Source: Flaviramulus basaltis
GTDB taxonomy: Bacteria > Bacteroidota > Bacteroidia > Flavobacteriales > Flavobacteriaceae
Direction: 5' to 3'
Length of the DNA stretch: 64,000 nt
NCBI RefSeq assembly: GCF_900114265.1
Contig: NZ_FPKV01000001.1
Coordinates: 372,001 to 436,000 of the forward strand
A program made the translations under genes and the position numbers. The notes under the pieces were generated by a model. It had not been told where the DNA came from. It was given only the letters and a program-made list of their open reading frames with translations, and made no database searches. Below, piece by piece: positions 17,368 to 26,284 of this stretch (the stretch's first letter is position 1; each line of letters opens with the position of its first letter).

Positions 17368-20300
17368 TTAAAAGTGGCATTGAATGCCAAGGGTTATTTG
17401 CCTTAATGGAGGCAAAATGGCCGAGGAAGGTTGTTCTGGATCAGGCCCCTCAAAATTTGTAATTGTCAAAAGGTTTTGGCCTTGGATGTAAACACTCAAA
17501 TCCAGACCAGAGCTCAAACTGGTTGGGAGCTTATAGGTCAATGAAATATTTCTTAACCGTATGAATGACGCATCCGATACGGCCGCACTACTTTCCGTTT
17601 GATATTCAAAGACATCAAACACTGAAGGATCAAAACCACTAATGGCACGCATTACAGGGTTGGTATCCCCAGGTTCTTGCCAGCGATCCAAGAGGCTTAC
17701 AGGTCCGTTGGCACTGAATCCCGGTGCTACCATGGAAGCCATGTTATTATATGCCCGTTGTTTTTTAAACTGAAAAAAAACATCTAAGGTCAGACCCTTA
17801 TATGTCAAGGTATTGCCCAGTCCTCCATAAAATTGGGGCGCAAAATCCTCTATCCATTGCTTATCCCCCAGGCTACTGATATTACCATCATCATTATAGT
17901 CCTCAAACTGATAAAGCCCAGTATCGGGATCTACACCAAGCGCATGGTACAGGCGATTAATGGTTAAGGGCTGTCCTATAATATAACGATTGGCAAATGT
18001 TGAGCTTTCCAATCCATCAAATGCCACTAATTTATTTTTGGGAATGGTTATGTTGAAAGAGGAAGTCCACTGAAAGTTCTGACCGTTGACCTGATGTGTT
18101 TTCAAAACTATTTCCAATCCTGTATTCTCAACAGTGGCATCAAAATTTCCTGTCAAACTGTTAAAACCAGTTGTAGCGGCCAATGGTATCCCAATAAGTT
18201 GATTGGACGAACGGTTTTGATACCATGAGGTATTTATGAAGACCTTTTCCCTAAACAATCCAAGTTCCAGCCCTAATTCCAGTTTTCTATTGGATTCCCA
18301 CCCAAACAGAGGATTGAATATCCCTGTAGGCTGTAAAACAGCAATACCGTTATAATCATTTCCAGTTACACTGTAGGTATCCAAAAACCTATAATCACCA
18401 ATATTATCGCTTCCCGTAATACCATAACTTCCACGTAGCTTACCAAAGCTTATCAAGCCATTATTATTGAACAATGCTTCTTCAGAAAATATCCACGCTA
18501 AACCAAGTGCGCCAAAATTTCCAAACTGCTTATCAGGACCAAAACGGGACGATCCATCGCGTCTACCTGTGAGATTAATGATATAGCGGTCCTTATACTT
18601 GACATTAACACGCCCAAATAGTGCATGGTAATGGTATTTGCTGTCCTCATCCTGCAAAATTTCATTGGTATTTGCAGCAGCACGATTCTCCAAAAGCTCA
18701 TCACTTGGGAAACCAGTAGCCCTCATTACCGTTTGCCCAGAACTTTGGCTTTGGAATGTTGTCCCCACCAAAACATTAACGTCAACATCTTTCCATTGTT
18801 GGTTCCATTGCAGTTGGGGCTCTACAATCCATGACTGCCTTGAAGCCATATTGGTATTTATGGACGAATAGTTTTCAGGAGTAAACCCAAATCGGGGGCT
18901 TCTTGCCGAACTGGGCAATGTTTTTAAGGATTCCAAACGGTATACCGTATACCCCAAATTGGTTTTAATTTCCAAATTATTGAGTAGATTATAGGATACC
19001 CCAACATTAGTCAGGAACAGGTGTGTCTTTGCTTTGTATTTCTCGTCCAAAGCCGCCAATGGATTATTCCAAGTATTATTTTCCCAATTAATGTTTCCCT
19101 CGTCATCATAAAGTTTTGGTGCATTGGGAGGCAATAAATAAGCTAAATTTGTAAAATCCCTTTGGGGCAATAGATTATCCTCATAAGTATAATTTGTTGA
19201 GGCATTTATTTTAAAACGCATGTCTTTGGACTGGTGGTTCATTTGGCTATGGGTTGTCCATTTTTTGTATCGGGATTCACCAGGAAACACGGTGGTTTCT
19301 TTTTGGTAGCCACCACTCATTAAGAACTGTGTAGTTTCACTGCCCCCAGAAACGCTTACTTGCACAGTATTACGGTAGGATGTTCCTCCCAATAATATCT
19401 TTTGCCAATCGGTGTCACGGTTTGGATCCCAAGTTTTTATATCAGGCCAGAAAAAATCAAATGATGGTTCATCCAAAAGAAAACCAAAACCATCATTTTC
19501 AACCCCTTCCCTGCGCACCTCCAAATATTGCGAGGTGGACATGAGGTCCAAAAAGTTTGATACTTGTCCCAGTGTGGTCGTAAAATTTACACTCACTTTG
19601 GTTTGACCGATCTTACCCTTTTTTGTGGTAATAAGCACCACTCCATTAGCAGCCCTAGAACCATATATGGCTGTAGCATCGGCATCCTTTAGCACTTCAA
19701 TACTTTCTATATCGTTTGGATTTATAGCATTTAAAGGACTGACATTGCCAGCGTTAATAGTAGATGACACCGCATTGCTCTCTAAAGATTGTGAACCATA
19801 GGGCACACCATCAATGATATATAAAGGCTCCGTATTACCATTTATAAAATTCTGCCCTCGAATATCTATATTAAACCCACCACCAGGCACCCCGGTGTTC
19901 TGCACAATGTTCACACCAGCCAAATGACCTTGCATAGCAGCTAAAGGATTGTTAGCAGGTTGTTTTTCGATGGTTTTGGAGGAGATCCTTCCAATATTTC
20001 CGGTACGCTCCTTATCCTTAACTTTATAATACCCTGCATTGATTTCTACTGTATTTAAGGCGGTAATATCGTCTTCCATTTGTATGTTCCATTGGGTTCG
20101 TCCCGCAACAGGCAATTCCAATGTCTTAAAACCCACAAAGGAAAATACCAAAACATCAGAGGCATTTACGGGAATGGTATAAGTGCCATTAAAGTCAGAT
20201 ACCCGACCTGTTTGGGTCCCTTTAACAATAATACTGACACCAGCCATAGGGATGCCATTGGTGTCAACAATGACACCTTGAATAGTTTTCTGTTGAATAC

Positions 20301-20397
20301 CAAGTTTTGAGACAATCTTTGGTAAAGCATCTACCGTGAAGGAGCATGCCATAAGATATAAGATACACCATAGTGTACATTTTGAATTATTTTTCAT
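17368..20397 (-). CDS. susC: SusC/RagA-family TonB-dependent outer-membrane transporter
   Basis: A 1009-aa transporter with a signal peptide, a carboxypeptidase-regulatory-like N-terminal domain (IQGVIVDTNGIPMAGVSIIV), a linker VEINAGYYKVKDKERTGNIG, a plug with the IIDGVPYG and SIEVLKDADATAIYGSRAAN signatures, and a C-terminal beta-barrel ending in the aromatic residue F. It is the first gene of a four-gene operon with susD and two periplasmic thiol-redox genes, which suggests that the imported substrate or the barrel itself involves disulfides. A stem-loop lies in its leader. Confidence 0.93.
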   Translation of the reverse strand: MKNNSKCTLWCILYLMACSFTVDALPKIVSKLGIQQKTIQGVIVDTNGIPMAGVSIIVKGTQTGRVSDFNGTYTIPVNASDVLVFSFVGFKTLELPVAGRTQWNIQMEDDITALNTVEINAGYYKVKDKERTGNIGRISSKTIEKQPANNPLAAMQGHLAGVNIVQNTGVPGGGFNIDIRGQNFINGNTEPLYIIDGVPYGSQSLESNAVSSTINAGNVSPLNAINPNDIESIEVLKDADATAIYGSRAANGVVLITTKKGKIGQTKVSVNFTTTLGQVSNFLDLMSTSQYLEVRREGVENDGFGFLLDEPSFDFFWPDIKTWDPNRDTDWQKILLGGTSYRNTVQVSVSGGSETTQFLMSGGYQKETTVFPGESRYKKWTTHSQMNHQSKDMRFKINASTNYTYEDNLLPQRDFTNLAYLLPPNAPKLYDDEGNINWENNTWNNPLAALDEKYKAKTHLFLTNVGVSYNLLNNLEIKTNLGYTVYRLESLKTLPSSARSPRFGFTPENYSSINTNMASRQSWIVEPQLQWNQQWKDVDVNVLVGTTFQSQSSGQTVMRATGFPSDELLENRAAANTNEILQDEDSKYHYHALFGRVNVKYKDRYIINLTGRRDGSSRFGPDKQFGNFGALGLAWIFSEEALFNNNGLISFGKLRGSYGITGSDNIGDYRFLDTYSVTGNDYNGIAVLQPTGIFNPLFGWESNRKLELGLELGLFREKVFINTSWYQNRSSNQLIGIPLAATTGFNSLTGNFDATVENTGLEIVLKTHQVNGQNFQWTSSFNITIPKNKLVAFDGLESSTFANRYIIGQPLTINRLYHALGVDPDTGLYQFEDYNDDGNISSLGDKQWIEDFAPQFYGGLGNTLTYKGLTLDVFFQFKKQRAYNNMASMVAPGFSANGPVSLLDRWQEPGDTNPVMRAISGFDPSVFDVFEYQTESSAAVSDASFIRLRNISLTYKLPTSLSSGLDLSVYIQGQNLLTITNFEGPDPEQPSSAILPPLRQITLGIQCHF

Positions 20398-20436
20398 AAT
20401 TTTGAGTTAGAGGTTAACTAATCTTGTTAAATCAAT

Positions 20437-20472
20437 ACCTCCTACAGACCCTGCAAAAGTTTTGTGGGAGGT
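20437..20472 (-). promoter_or_regulatory. Stem-loop in the susC leader
   Basis: The arms ACCTCCTACA (20437-20446) and TGTGGGAGGT (20463-20472) pair over 10 positions with one G-U, around a 16-base loop. It ends 40 bases upstream of the susC start. In the susC mRNA the downstream arm contains AGGAGG. It has no U-tract, so it is not an ordinary terminator. It could control leader folding or act in DNA as an operator. Confidence 0.4.
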
Positions 20473-20943
20473 TATTTTATTTGTTTTATAATATCATAGG
20501 CATCTATATTTTATGTTATTGGATTACAATTAAAGATGAGCTATCCCTGACCCCATTAAACAATAGGATAAATACCTTAAGCCAGCCAGTGGATCAGGAA
20601 GACTCAAACAACAGGATTATCCTGTGCTTTTTTTCGGAAATCATTAAAATTGAAAAGGGTGTTATGGGATAAAAAAGGTTGCGTGTTCCGTAATGGTGTA
20701 TAACGTCAATCCCACAAATGGCAAGTACTTATATTGGATTTTTAGGTTTCTTTTTAAACAGAATATCAAAAACGCTAACCTCTAGCCTTATGAGAAGCCA
20801 TAAGTGAAGTTTGTGCTTTGGTTTATAAAACAGGTTCTGCATAATTATTTATGTTATGCGAATCGTTATGATAAAAAAACAACGCAAAGAACCTAGAGAG
20901 CAGTAACCTTTAAACATAAAAAAGGCATGGAACCCACCATATT

Positions 20944-21048
20944 GCCATTGAGGTACTGGTATACCGTGCAACAATAAGTGAGCCCACGCCCTAGGACGTG
21001 AGCATCTTACTTATCATCTCGTTGCAAAAATTACCAGTTTTCAATGGC
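20944..21048. ncRNA. Long stacked hairpin, possible structured RNA or DNA element
   Basis: Nested complementary segments form one extended hairpin: GCCATTGA/TCAATGGC (20944-20951 with 21041-21048), ACTGGTA/TACCAGT (20955-20961 with 21032-21038), TGCAAC/GTTGCA (20967-20972 with 21021-21026), ATAAGT/ACTTAT (20974-20979 with 21009-21014) and GCCCACG/CGTGAGC (20982-20988 with 20997-21003, one mismatch), with an 8-base loop. The strand of any transcript is unknown. No reverse transcriptase is near, so it is not a recognisable retron. Confidence 0.45.
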
Positions 21049-21199
21049 GAGATTCAAAGCGAATGCTTCAATATTTTATTTGAAGAATCGCAAATGTATT
21101 AATTCTGTTGCTAATATAAGCAAATATTTCATATGTAGTATCATAACACTACATTATTTATTTCCAATTCTTGGATATTACCATTAATCTGAAGAAATA

Positions 21200-21448
21200 A
21201 TGGAGGAAGAAGCAAAAAAACAAATGCTAAAAGCTTTTGGTAGCAATTTAAAAAAGATAAGAAAAGAAAGGGGATTTAGTTACAGAGAATTAGCCCAGTT
21301 ATGTGATGTAGATCATAGTCAAATAAGTAAAATTGAAAAAGGTTTGATTAGTATTCAAATAACCACTCTTGTTGAACTGTCAAAAGGTTTGGAAATACAT
21401 CCTAAAGAATTGTTAGATTTTGATTTTAAATTGGGCCATAATAATTAA
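21200..21448 (+). CDS. XRE-family transcriptional regulator
   Basis: An 82-aa protein that is essentially one helix-turn-helix domain (FGSNLKKIRKERGFSYRELA, CDVDHSQISKIEKG, LVELSKGLEIHPKELLDFDF). It stands alone on the plus strand. A clearly related but broken copy lies 1.6 kb downstream. Its target is not evident. Confidence 0.8.
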   Translation: MEEEAKKQMLKAFGSNLKKIRKERGFSYRELAQLCDVDHSQISKIEKGLISIQITTLVELSKGLEIHPKELLDFDFKLGHNN

Positions 21449-21462
21449 TTGCTAAGAAAAAC

Positions 21463-21699
21463 TTAATCCAAATTAATATGAGCGGTATATTTATCTAGCT
21501 GAATTCCAGATTTAAAACTCCTTACTTCTACAACTCTATTTACGTTTGAATCATAAACCATTTCAACAAAAAATTTGTTTACAGCGTAAAGGTTCATTCT
21601 TATATGGGCTGTTACGTAATTATCCAAAAAGACACCCTGATCTACCACTGTGAACATTTTTTGATCATGGCTTAGATTATTAAATATTTTAAGAGTCAT
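21463..21699 (-). CDS. Hypothetical small protein
   Basis: A 78-aa frame (MTLKIFNNLSHDQKMFTVVD start) with a mixed beta-type composition, no signal peptide and no membrane segment. It is not recognised. It lies convergent to the XRE gene and 43 bases downstream of the xseA-like gene in the same direction, so it may be cotranscribed with it. Confidence 0.45.
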   Translation of the reverse strand: MTLKIFNNLSHDQKMFTVVDQGVFLDNYVTAHIRMNLYAVNKFFVEMVYDSNVNRVVEVRSFKSGIQLDKYTAHINLD

Positions 21700-21742
21700 T
21701 TATTATTCATTTAATATCAAAGGGCAGTATATGAACTTGCAG

Positions 21743-22747
21743 TTAGTTCAATATTTTATATAACAAATACCCAATAATTAAAATAAATACTCCTATTACT
21801 AACCAGGTGCTATACAAATTCTTTTTCTGAAATACTATTTGGTCCAATAACAATCGTTTTTCCATCTCTGTCTGCTTTTTAAAGGTTTCCAATTCCTCAA
21901 TCTTAGTCTTAACCAATCTGCTTCTTTCTTTATAAATATTAATCGTGTTTTGCAAAAAAGTTCCAACGGCAGTTGGTGTAGAAAACCCCCTATCTGCTAT
22001 TTTTTCCATTAGGGTTTTATCGGCATCATGCCCAATACCAGTAATAAAGGGAATGGGCAGTTCTAAAACTTTTTTACACAATTCTATATTATTAAACACT
22101 TCCAATCCACTACCTCCCCCTCTAAGCACTATTAATAAATCTGTAGTTGCGAAATCGTGGGTTTTTAAAAACTCTAATATTTCTTTTTCAGATGATAAAC
22201 TACATTTGTGGTGTCTTATTCTGAAATAATCTGAATCGGTAAGTTGACCCATATAATCATCTTCAGAAGTCGATTGAACACCAATAATAACATCCAAAAT
22301 CGGGCTTAAACCTTTTTCAAGCTTAGAGGCAAGTATATCATTGATTAGAGGAAAATCTCGTTCAAACCTTGCCTGTATGATATCATACTCAATTTTAGAT
22401 ATAGCTTGCACGTTTTTCTCATGCTTTAATATCTTAGTTACTCTAAAAAATATATTCAGTTTAGATTCATTAGATAAACTTTGAGCTTTGGTTATAAAAC
22501 CCTCAAATTGATAATATTTTCCATCAGTAATTTCTTCTTTTAAACTTGTAGTAAACTGAGCTGTTATTTTATATTGCTTGTCTTTACTAACGATATCATC
22601 ATAATAATACTTACCATAAAGTTTGCCTTTTTTATGAAAATAAAAGCCCTCTAGTATTAATAATGAACCATCTAAAGTAGACGAAAGACTTTTTGCATAT
22701 AGCGTTTGAAGAATGGATACAGTTATATTGGCTGTTTGATTTGGCAT
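21743..22747 (-). CDS. Exonuclease VII large-subunit-like protein with C-terminal membrane anchor
   Basis: A 334-aa protein. Residues about 5-108 form an OB-fold-like domain as in XseA. Residues about 140-265 hold the XseA catalytic core with LRGGGSGLEVFN (208-219), GIGHDADKTL (237-246) and FSTPTAVGTFLQ (255-266). The normal XseA continues with a long coiled-coil; here a short charged helix (270-310) is followed by a single transmembrane segment (LVIGVFILIIGYLLYKI, 316-332). No xseB partner is nearby. A membrane-tethered single-strand nuclease would be unusual and might act in defence; function is not known. Confidence 0.8.
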   Translation of the reverse strand: MPNQTANITVSILQTLYAKSLSSTLDGSLLILEGFYFHKKGKLYGKYYYDDIVSKDKQYKITAQFTTSLKEEITDGKYYQFEGFITKAQSLSNESKLNIFFRVTKILKHEKNVQAISKIEYDIIQARFERDFPLINDILASKLEKGLSPILDVIIGVQSTSEDDYMGQLTDSDYFRIRHHKCSLSSEKEILEFLKTHDFATTDLLIVLRGGGSGLEVFNNIELCKKVLELPIPFITGIGHDADKTLMEKIADRGFSTPTAVGTFLQNTINIYKERSRLVKTKIEELETFKKQTEMEKRLLLDQIVFQKKNLYSTWLVIGVFILIIGYLLYKILN

Positions 22748-22829
22748 TTTTGTTGCAAAGCTTAAATATAAAAAGTTTTATCAAGAAATTAACTTTCTGT
22801 CCACAAATAACAAATCTAACATGTATTAA

Positions 22830-23037
22830 ATGAAACATACTCTAAGCGGAAAAATTGATTTTCTAAGCTTTAGAAAACTTGCGCAACGCTGTGATATTGA
22901 TTAAAGTAACCTCAATAAAATTGAAAAGGGTAAAATCAAAATTTTCCTTATCTACTGTGTTGGAACTTTCAAAAGATCTTGAAATAAACCCAAAAGAATT
23001 GTTTGATTTTGATTTCAAAAAAGATAAAGAAAACTAA
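22830..23037 (+). pseudogene. Degraded XRE regulator, copy of the gene at 21200
   Basis: Reading from ATG 22830 gives FLSFRKLAQRCDID, then an in-frame TAA, then SNLNKIEKGKIK. One base of frame shift later it continues VLELSKDLEINPKELFDFDF and stops at 23037. This tracks the intact 21200 protein (ELAQLCDVD, ISKIEKG, VELSKGLEIHPKELLDFDF) nearly residue for residue. It therefore has at least one nonsense and one frameshift lesion and a rearranged start. Confidence 0.8.
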
Positions 23038-23094
23038 AACAAGAGAAACTATTATGTAGTTCTCCCGGCTTAAAGCTATTTAGAATTTGTTATT

Positions 23095-23307
23095 TTACAA
23101 AATGACAACCTCAACAATATCTTTAACTTCTAAAATTACTGATTCTCCAGAATTTTCAATAAATCTTAATTTTCCATCAGACTTAAGTTGATCAAAATTT
23201 TTATTGGCTTCAAAAAAACCAAGCTTATAATTTCCGTTAATGAAATTAACTCTCACAGAGTTATATGTAATTAAGGTATTATAAATTATTTTATCAATCC
23301 AATCCAT
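23095..23307 (-). CDS. Hypothetical small protein
   Basis: A 70-aa frame, MDWIDKIIYNTLITYNSVRV at the start and ESVILEVKDIVEVVIL at the end, without recognised domain, signal or membrane segment. Its mixed alpha/beta composition is plausible for a real protein. Surroundings are decayed regulators. Confidence 0.45.
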   Translation of the reverse strand: MDWIDKIIYNTLITYNSVRVNFINGNYKLGFFEANKNFDQLKSDGKLRFIENSGESVILEVKDIVEVVIL

Positions 23308-23482
23308 AATTCATGATTATTAAGGTTTTATTAGTTTAAAGGTAGTTGTTTTATTCAAAAAATCAAAAAGCTTAACTTTCAAACAAATATGTTTGTGACT
23401 TTATTTATGAAGAATGGTTATTTGACGGAAATCATAAAGGGAATATAGCCAATTATATGTTGTTAACTACCATATAATTGAA

Positions 23483-23629
23483 ATGACCATGAAAAAAAAC
23501 GGATATAATATTACTCTATCTACCCTAACAACTATTTACTTCAACCAAGGCATCAAATTATCGCAATTTTTTAAATTTGTAAAAAGTAAATACAGTAATA
23601 AACTAAATGATTCTTTTATTTTAAAATAA
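23483..23629 (+). pseudogene. Remnant of an XRE-type regulator (C-terminal half)
   Basis: A 48-codon frame reading MKKNGYNITLSTLTTIYFNQ and then GIKLSQFFKFVKSKY. This resembles the last two helices of XRE domains (STLxxIxxxLGIKLSQFFKF). The DNA-recognition half is missing upstream. Confidence 0.4.
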
Positions 23630-23813
23630 TCTATTAATATAAGGTTGAAAACTACTTCTAAGATTTGTTTGATTTAGAGAAAAAAATCCAACGCATTAAA
23701 TTGAGTTTAATCATGTGATTAATCATAATTTATTTTAATACCTATCTTTTTTTACAATGATTATGATCAATAATAAAATATCTGGCTATATCACAAAAGA
23801 ATAGTTATATTCT

Positions 23814-23999
23814 TTGCTGAAAAAAGGTAAATCTCAAAACACTTATGAATTTAAGTATAATATTTTTGAAAGTACGGTTCAGAAAATAAAAGGTAAAAAA
23901 CACAGAATACATGTTGAATATATTATTAAAATCTGTGAATCTATAGGGGCTAAATTGACTTTCATTAAAACTATAATTAGGGTCACATATGCAAGATGA
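23814..23999 (+). pseudogene. Possible XRE-like remnant
   Basis: A 61-codon frame with only a TTG start. It includes IFESTVQKIKGKKHRIHVEY and IIKICESIGAKLTFIK, which look like an HTH recognition helix and the following helix. There is no convincing start codon or ribosome binding site, so it is probably a relic. Confidence 0.3.
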
Positions 24000-24299
24000 T
24001 TTAAAATAAACCTTTTATCAAACTAAAATTATATACTGTATAATAGGGAAAACTTTGATTTCTTCAAAATCTACGTTAAAAAAACAAATTGATTAAATGT
24101 AATTATTATATTTCATTCTAAAAAGATCTTAACATTTTAGCTGATTTGGTTTTTCTTAAGCTTTCTCCATAGGTGAAATACAAAAAGAGTTAAAATTTCG
24201 AAATACTGTGTAAATAAGGATAATTCCTACGTTTTTTGTATTAAAAAACAAGATAATTGAAAATTAAGTATTACCTTGGACGTATTATTTTAGGCGGAA

Positions 24300-24497
24300 A
24301 TGAACCGAATAAAGGAAGCACTTGAAGATAAAGGGATTAAGCAAACTTGGCTGGCCGAAAAACTGAGAAAGAGTTACAACATGATGAATGGTTATGTTCA
24401 AAATAGGCAACAACCAAGATTGGAGATTTTGAATGACATTGCTAGAATCCTTGAAATTGATGTAAAAGCCTTAATTGTTAGTAGTAAGAATAAATGA
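24300..24497 (+). CDS. XRE regulator heading the defence operon
   Basis: A 65-aa helix-turn-helix protein (KEALEDKGIKQTWLAEKLRK, YNMMNGYVQNRQQPRLEILN). It overlaps hsdS by ATGA and so is the first gene of the operon through hsdM. It probably sets the timing of expression, like the control proteins of restriction systems, so that modification precedes cutting. Confidence 0.85.
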   Translation: MNRIKEALEDKGIKQTWLAEKLRKSYNMMNGYVQNRQQPRLEILNDIARILEIDVKALIVSSKNK

Positions 24498-26284
24498 GCC
24501 AAAATACAGAAACAGAATTTCCAAGCAGTTGGTTTCAGGTGCCATTATCAGATTTATTTTTGGATCCTAAAAACAATATTGTAGATGGACCTTTCGGCTC
24601 TAACTTAAAGGCAAGCGAGTATCAAGATGAAGGGATACCAGTTATTCGAATACAGAATATTGACAGAAATAGGTTTATTGATAAAAATATCAATTATGTT
24701 TCTGAAGAAAAGGCTGATTTTCTTTCAAGGCATAGCTTTAAAAGTGGTGATATTATCATAACTAAACTTGGAGACCCGGTAGGAAAGGCTTGTTTCGTTC
24801 CCAAGAAATATGAAACAGGGATTATTGTTGCCGACTTAATTAGAGCAAGAATAGATAACAAACATCTCAACGACAAGTTCTTATTATATCAGCTTAATTC
24901 AAGTTATCTAATCAAACAATTCGATAAATTCACTAAAGGTACTACAAGGCCAAGAATTAAGTTGAGTATTGTTCGCGACTTAATAGTAAATCTGGCTCCT
25001 ATAAAGGAGCAACTTCGTATTGTAGAGTTTATTGAAGAATTATTCAGTGAATTAGACAATGGTGTGGATAATCTTAAATTGGCACAAAGCCAACTGAAAG
25101 TCTATCGACAGGCTTTGCTGAAATATGCCTTTGAGGGCAAACTCACCGAACAATGGCGCAAGGAAAACAATCCCGAACCCGCAGAAAAACTACTTGAGCG
25201 CATCAAGGAAGAACGTCATCAACGCTACGAACAAGAAGTCAAAGAATGGAAAGTAGAGGTAAAAGTCTGGGAGAGGGAAGGCAAGCAAGAGAAGAAGCCG
25301 AGAAAGCCAATCAAACCTGTTGATTTTCCATCTATAAGTAAAGAAATATTGGATCAGTTACCATCAATACCAAGGAATTGGAAATGGATTAGAAATAATG
25401 ATTTATTGTATTACGTAACTAGTGGATCTAGAGACTGGAAAAAATATTACGCTAATTCTGGCGCTTATTTTATAAGAACTCAAGACATTAAGACAAACAA
25501 ACTTAAAATTGAAAATGCTGCTTTTGTTAATCTTCCTGAAAATGTAGAAGGAAAAAGAAGTTTGGTTCAAAAAGGGGACTTGTTAATGACAATTACGGGG
25601 GCAAATGTTGGCAAGGTTGCATATATAAAAGATGATATAATGGAATCATATGTAAGCCAATCAGTTGCTTTAATGAAGCCTATCAATACTAGAGTATCCC
25701 CATTTTTACATCTATACTTCCAGTCAGATGTTTATGGTGGAAAAATGATTAGTGGATTAGTCTATGGAATTGGTAGACCTGTCTTAAGCTTGGAAAATAT
25801 GCGTGAATCACCTATAACCTTGTGTTCTTTTGAGGAACAGGAGGAAATAATATCATCGATTGAATCTCAATTTTCAATCATTGACAACTTAGAAAAAACT
25901 ATCGAATCTGGCCTTCAAAAATCAGAAGCCCTTCGCCAATCCATTTTAAAGAAAGCCTTTGAAGGTAAATTAGTGCTTCAAGATCCCAAGGATGAGCCCG
26001 CTTCGAAACTGCTCAAACGGATACAAGCAGAAAAGAAAAAGTACCTGGAAGAGCAGAAAAAACAGAAGAAAAGAAAACCTAAAAACACAAAGAAGATGAG
26101 TAAAGAACTGAGCATAGAAGAAGTACTCAAAACTTCTGACAAACCCATGCTTGCCAAAGATGTGTGGCAAAAAAGCAAGCATAGGGATAATATTGAGGAT
26201 TTTTACAAAGAGTTGAAAGACATTCAGTTAAAGATCAAGGAAGTGAAAAAAGGCACAGAATCATTGTTAAGTCTCGCAAAATGA
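24494..26284 (+). CDS. hsdS: Type I restriction specificity subunit HsdS
   Basis: A 596-aa protein with two target-recognition domains (about residues 10-185 and 285-470), separated and followed by conserved coiled-coil spacers (LRIVEFIEELFSELDNGVDN, ALLKYAFEGKLTEQW; and LEKTIESGLQKSEALRQSIL, KKAFEGKLV). It would set the DNA sequence methylated by HsdM. It is longer than usual: after a Lys/Gln-rich linker (about 510-540) an extra C-terminal domain of about 60 residues follows (SIEEVLKTSDKPMLAKDVWQ), perhaps a contact for the downstream nuclease proteins. It overlaps both neighbours by 4 bases. Confidence 0.92.
   Translation: MSQNTETEFPSSWFQVPLSDLFLDPKNNIVDGPFGSNLKASEYQDEGIPVIRIQNIDRNRFIDKNINYVSEEKADFLSRHSFKSGDIIITKLGDPVGKACFVPKKYETGIIVADLIRARIDNKHLNDKFLLYQLNSSYLIKQFDKFTKGTTRPRIKLSIVRDLIVNLAPIKEQLRIVEFIEELFSELDNGVDNLKLAQSQLKVYRQALLKYAFEGKLTEQWRKENNPEPAEKLLERIKEERHQRYEQEVKEWKVEVKVWEREGKQEKKPRKPIKPVDFPSISKEILDQLPSIPRNWKWIRNNDLLYYVTSGSRDWKKYYANSGAYFIRTQDIKTNKLKIENAAFVNLPENVEGKRSLVQKGDLLMTITGANVGKVAYIKDDIMESYVSQSVALMKPINTRVSPFLHLYFQSDVYGGKMISGLVYGIGRPVLSLENMRESPITLCSFEEQEEIISSIESQFSIIDNLEKTIESGLQKSEALRQSILKKAFEGKLVLQDPKDEPASKLLKRIQAEKKKYLEEQKKQKKRKPKNTKKMSKELSIEEVLKTSDKPMLAKDVWQKSKHRDNIEDFYKELKDIQLKIKEVKKGTESLLSLAK

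Larger units (their letters stand above)
20398..21199. other. 800-base intergenic region
   Basis: There is no convincing gene here. It holds the susC leader hairpin (20437-20472), a smaller hairpin with GCATAA/TTATGC arms (20839-20859), and the stacked hairpin at 20944-21048. One 82-codon frame at 20424-20672 has no coding features and overlaps the leader. Confidence 0.6.
23308..24299. other. Very A+T-rich gap with regulator remnants
   Basis: About 1 kb with no complete gene. Two short frames (23483-23629 and 23814-23999) look like pieces of XRE-type regulators. The rest is A+T-rich sequence without repeats or strong hairpins that I can see. The promoter of the six-gene defence operon should lie in its last 100 bases. 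Confidence 0.5.

Noticed and set aside
20944-21048. Retron msr/msd or group II intron domain V as explanation for the stacked hairpin
   Set aside because: No reverse transcriptase is encoded nearby and the loop and bulge pattern of domain V is not present.
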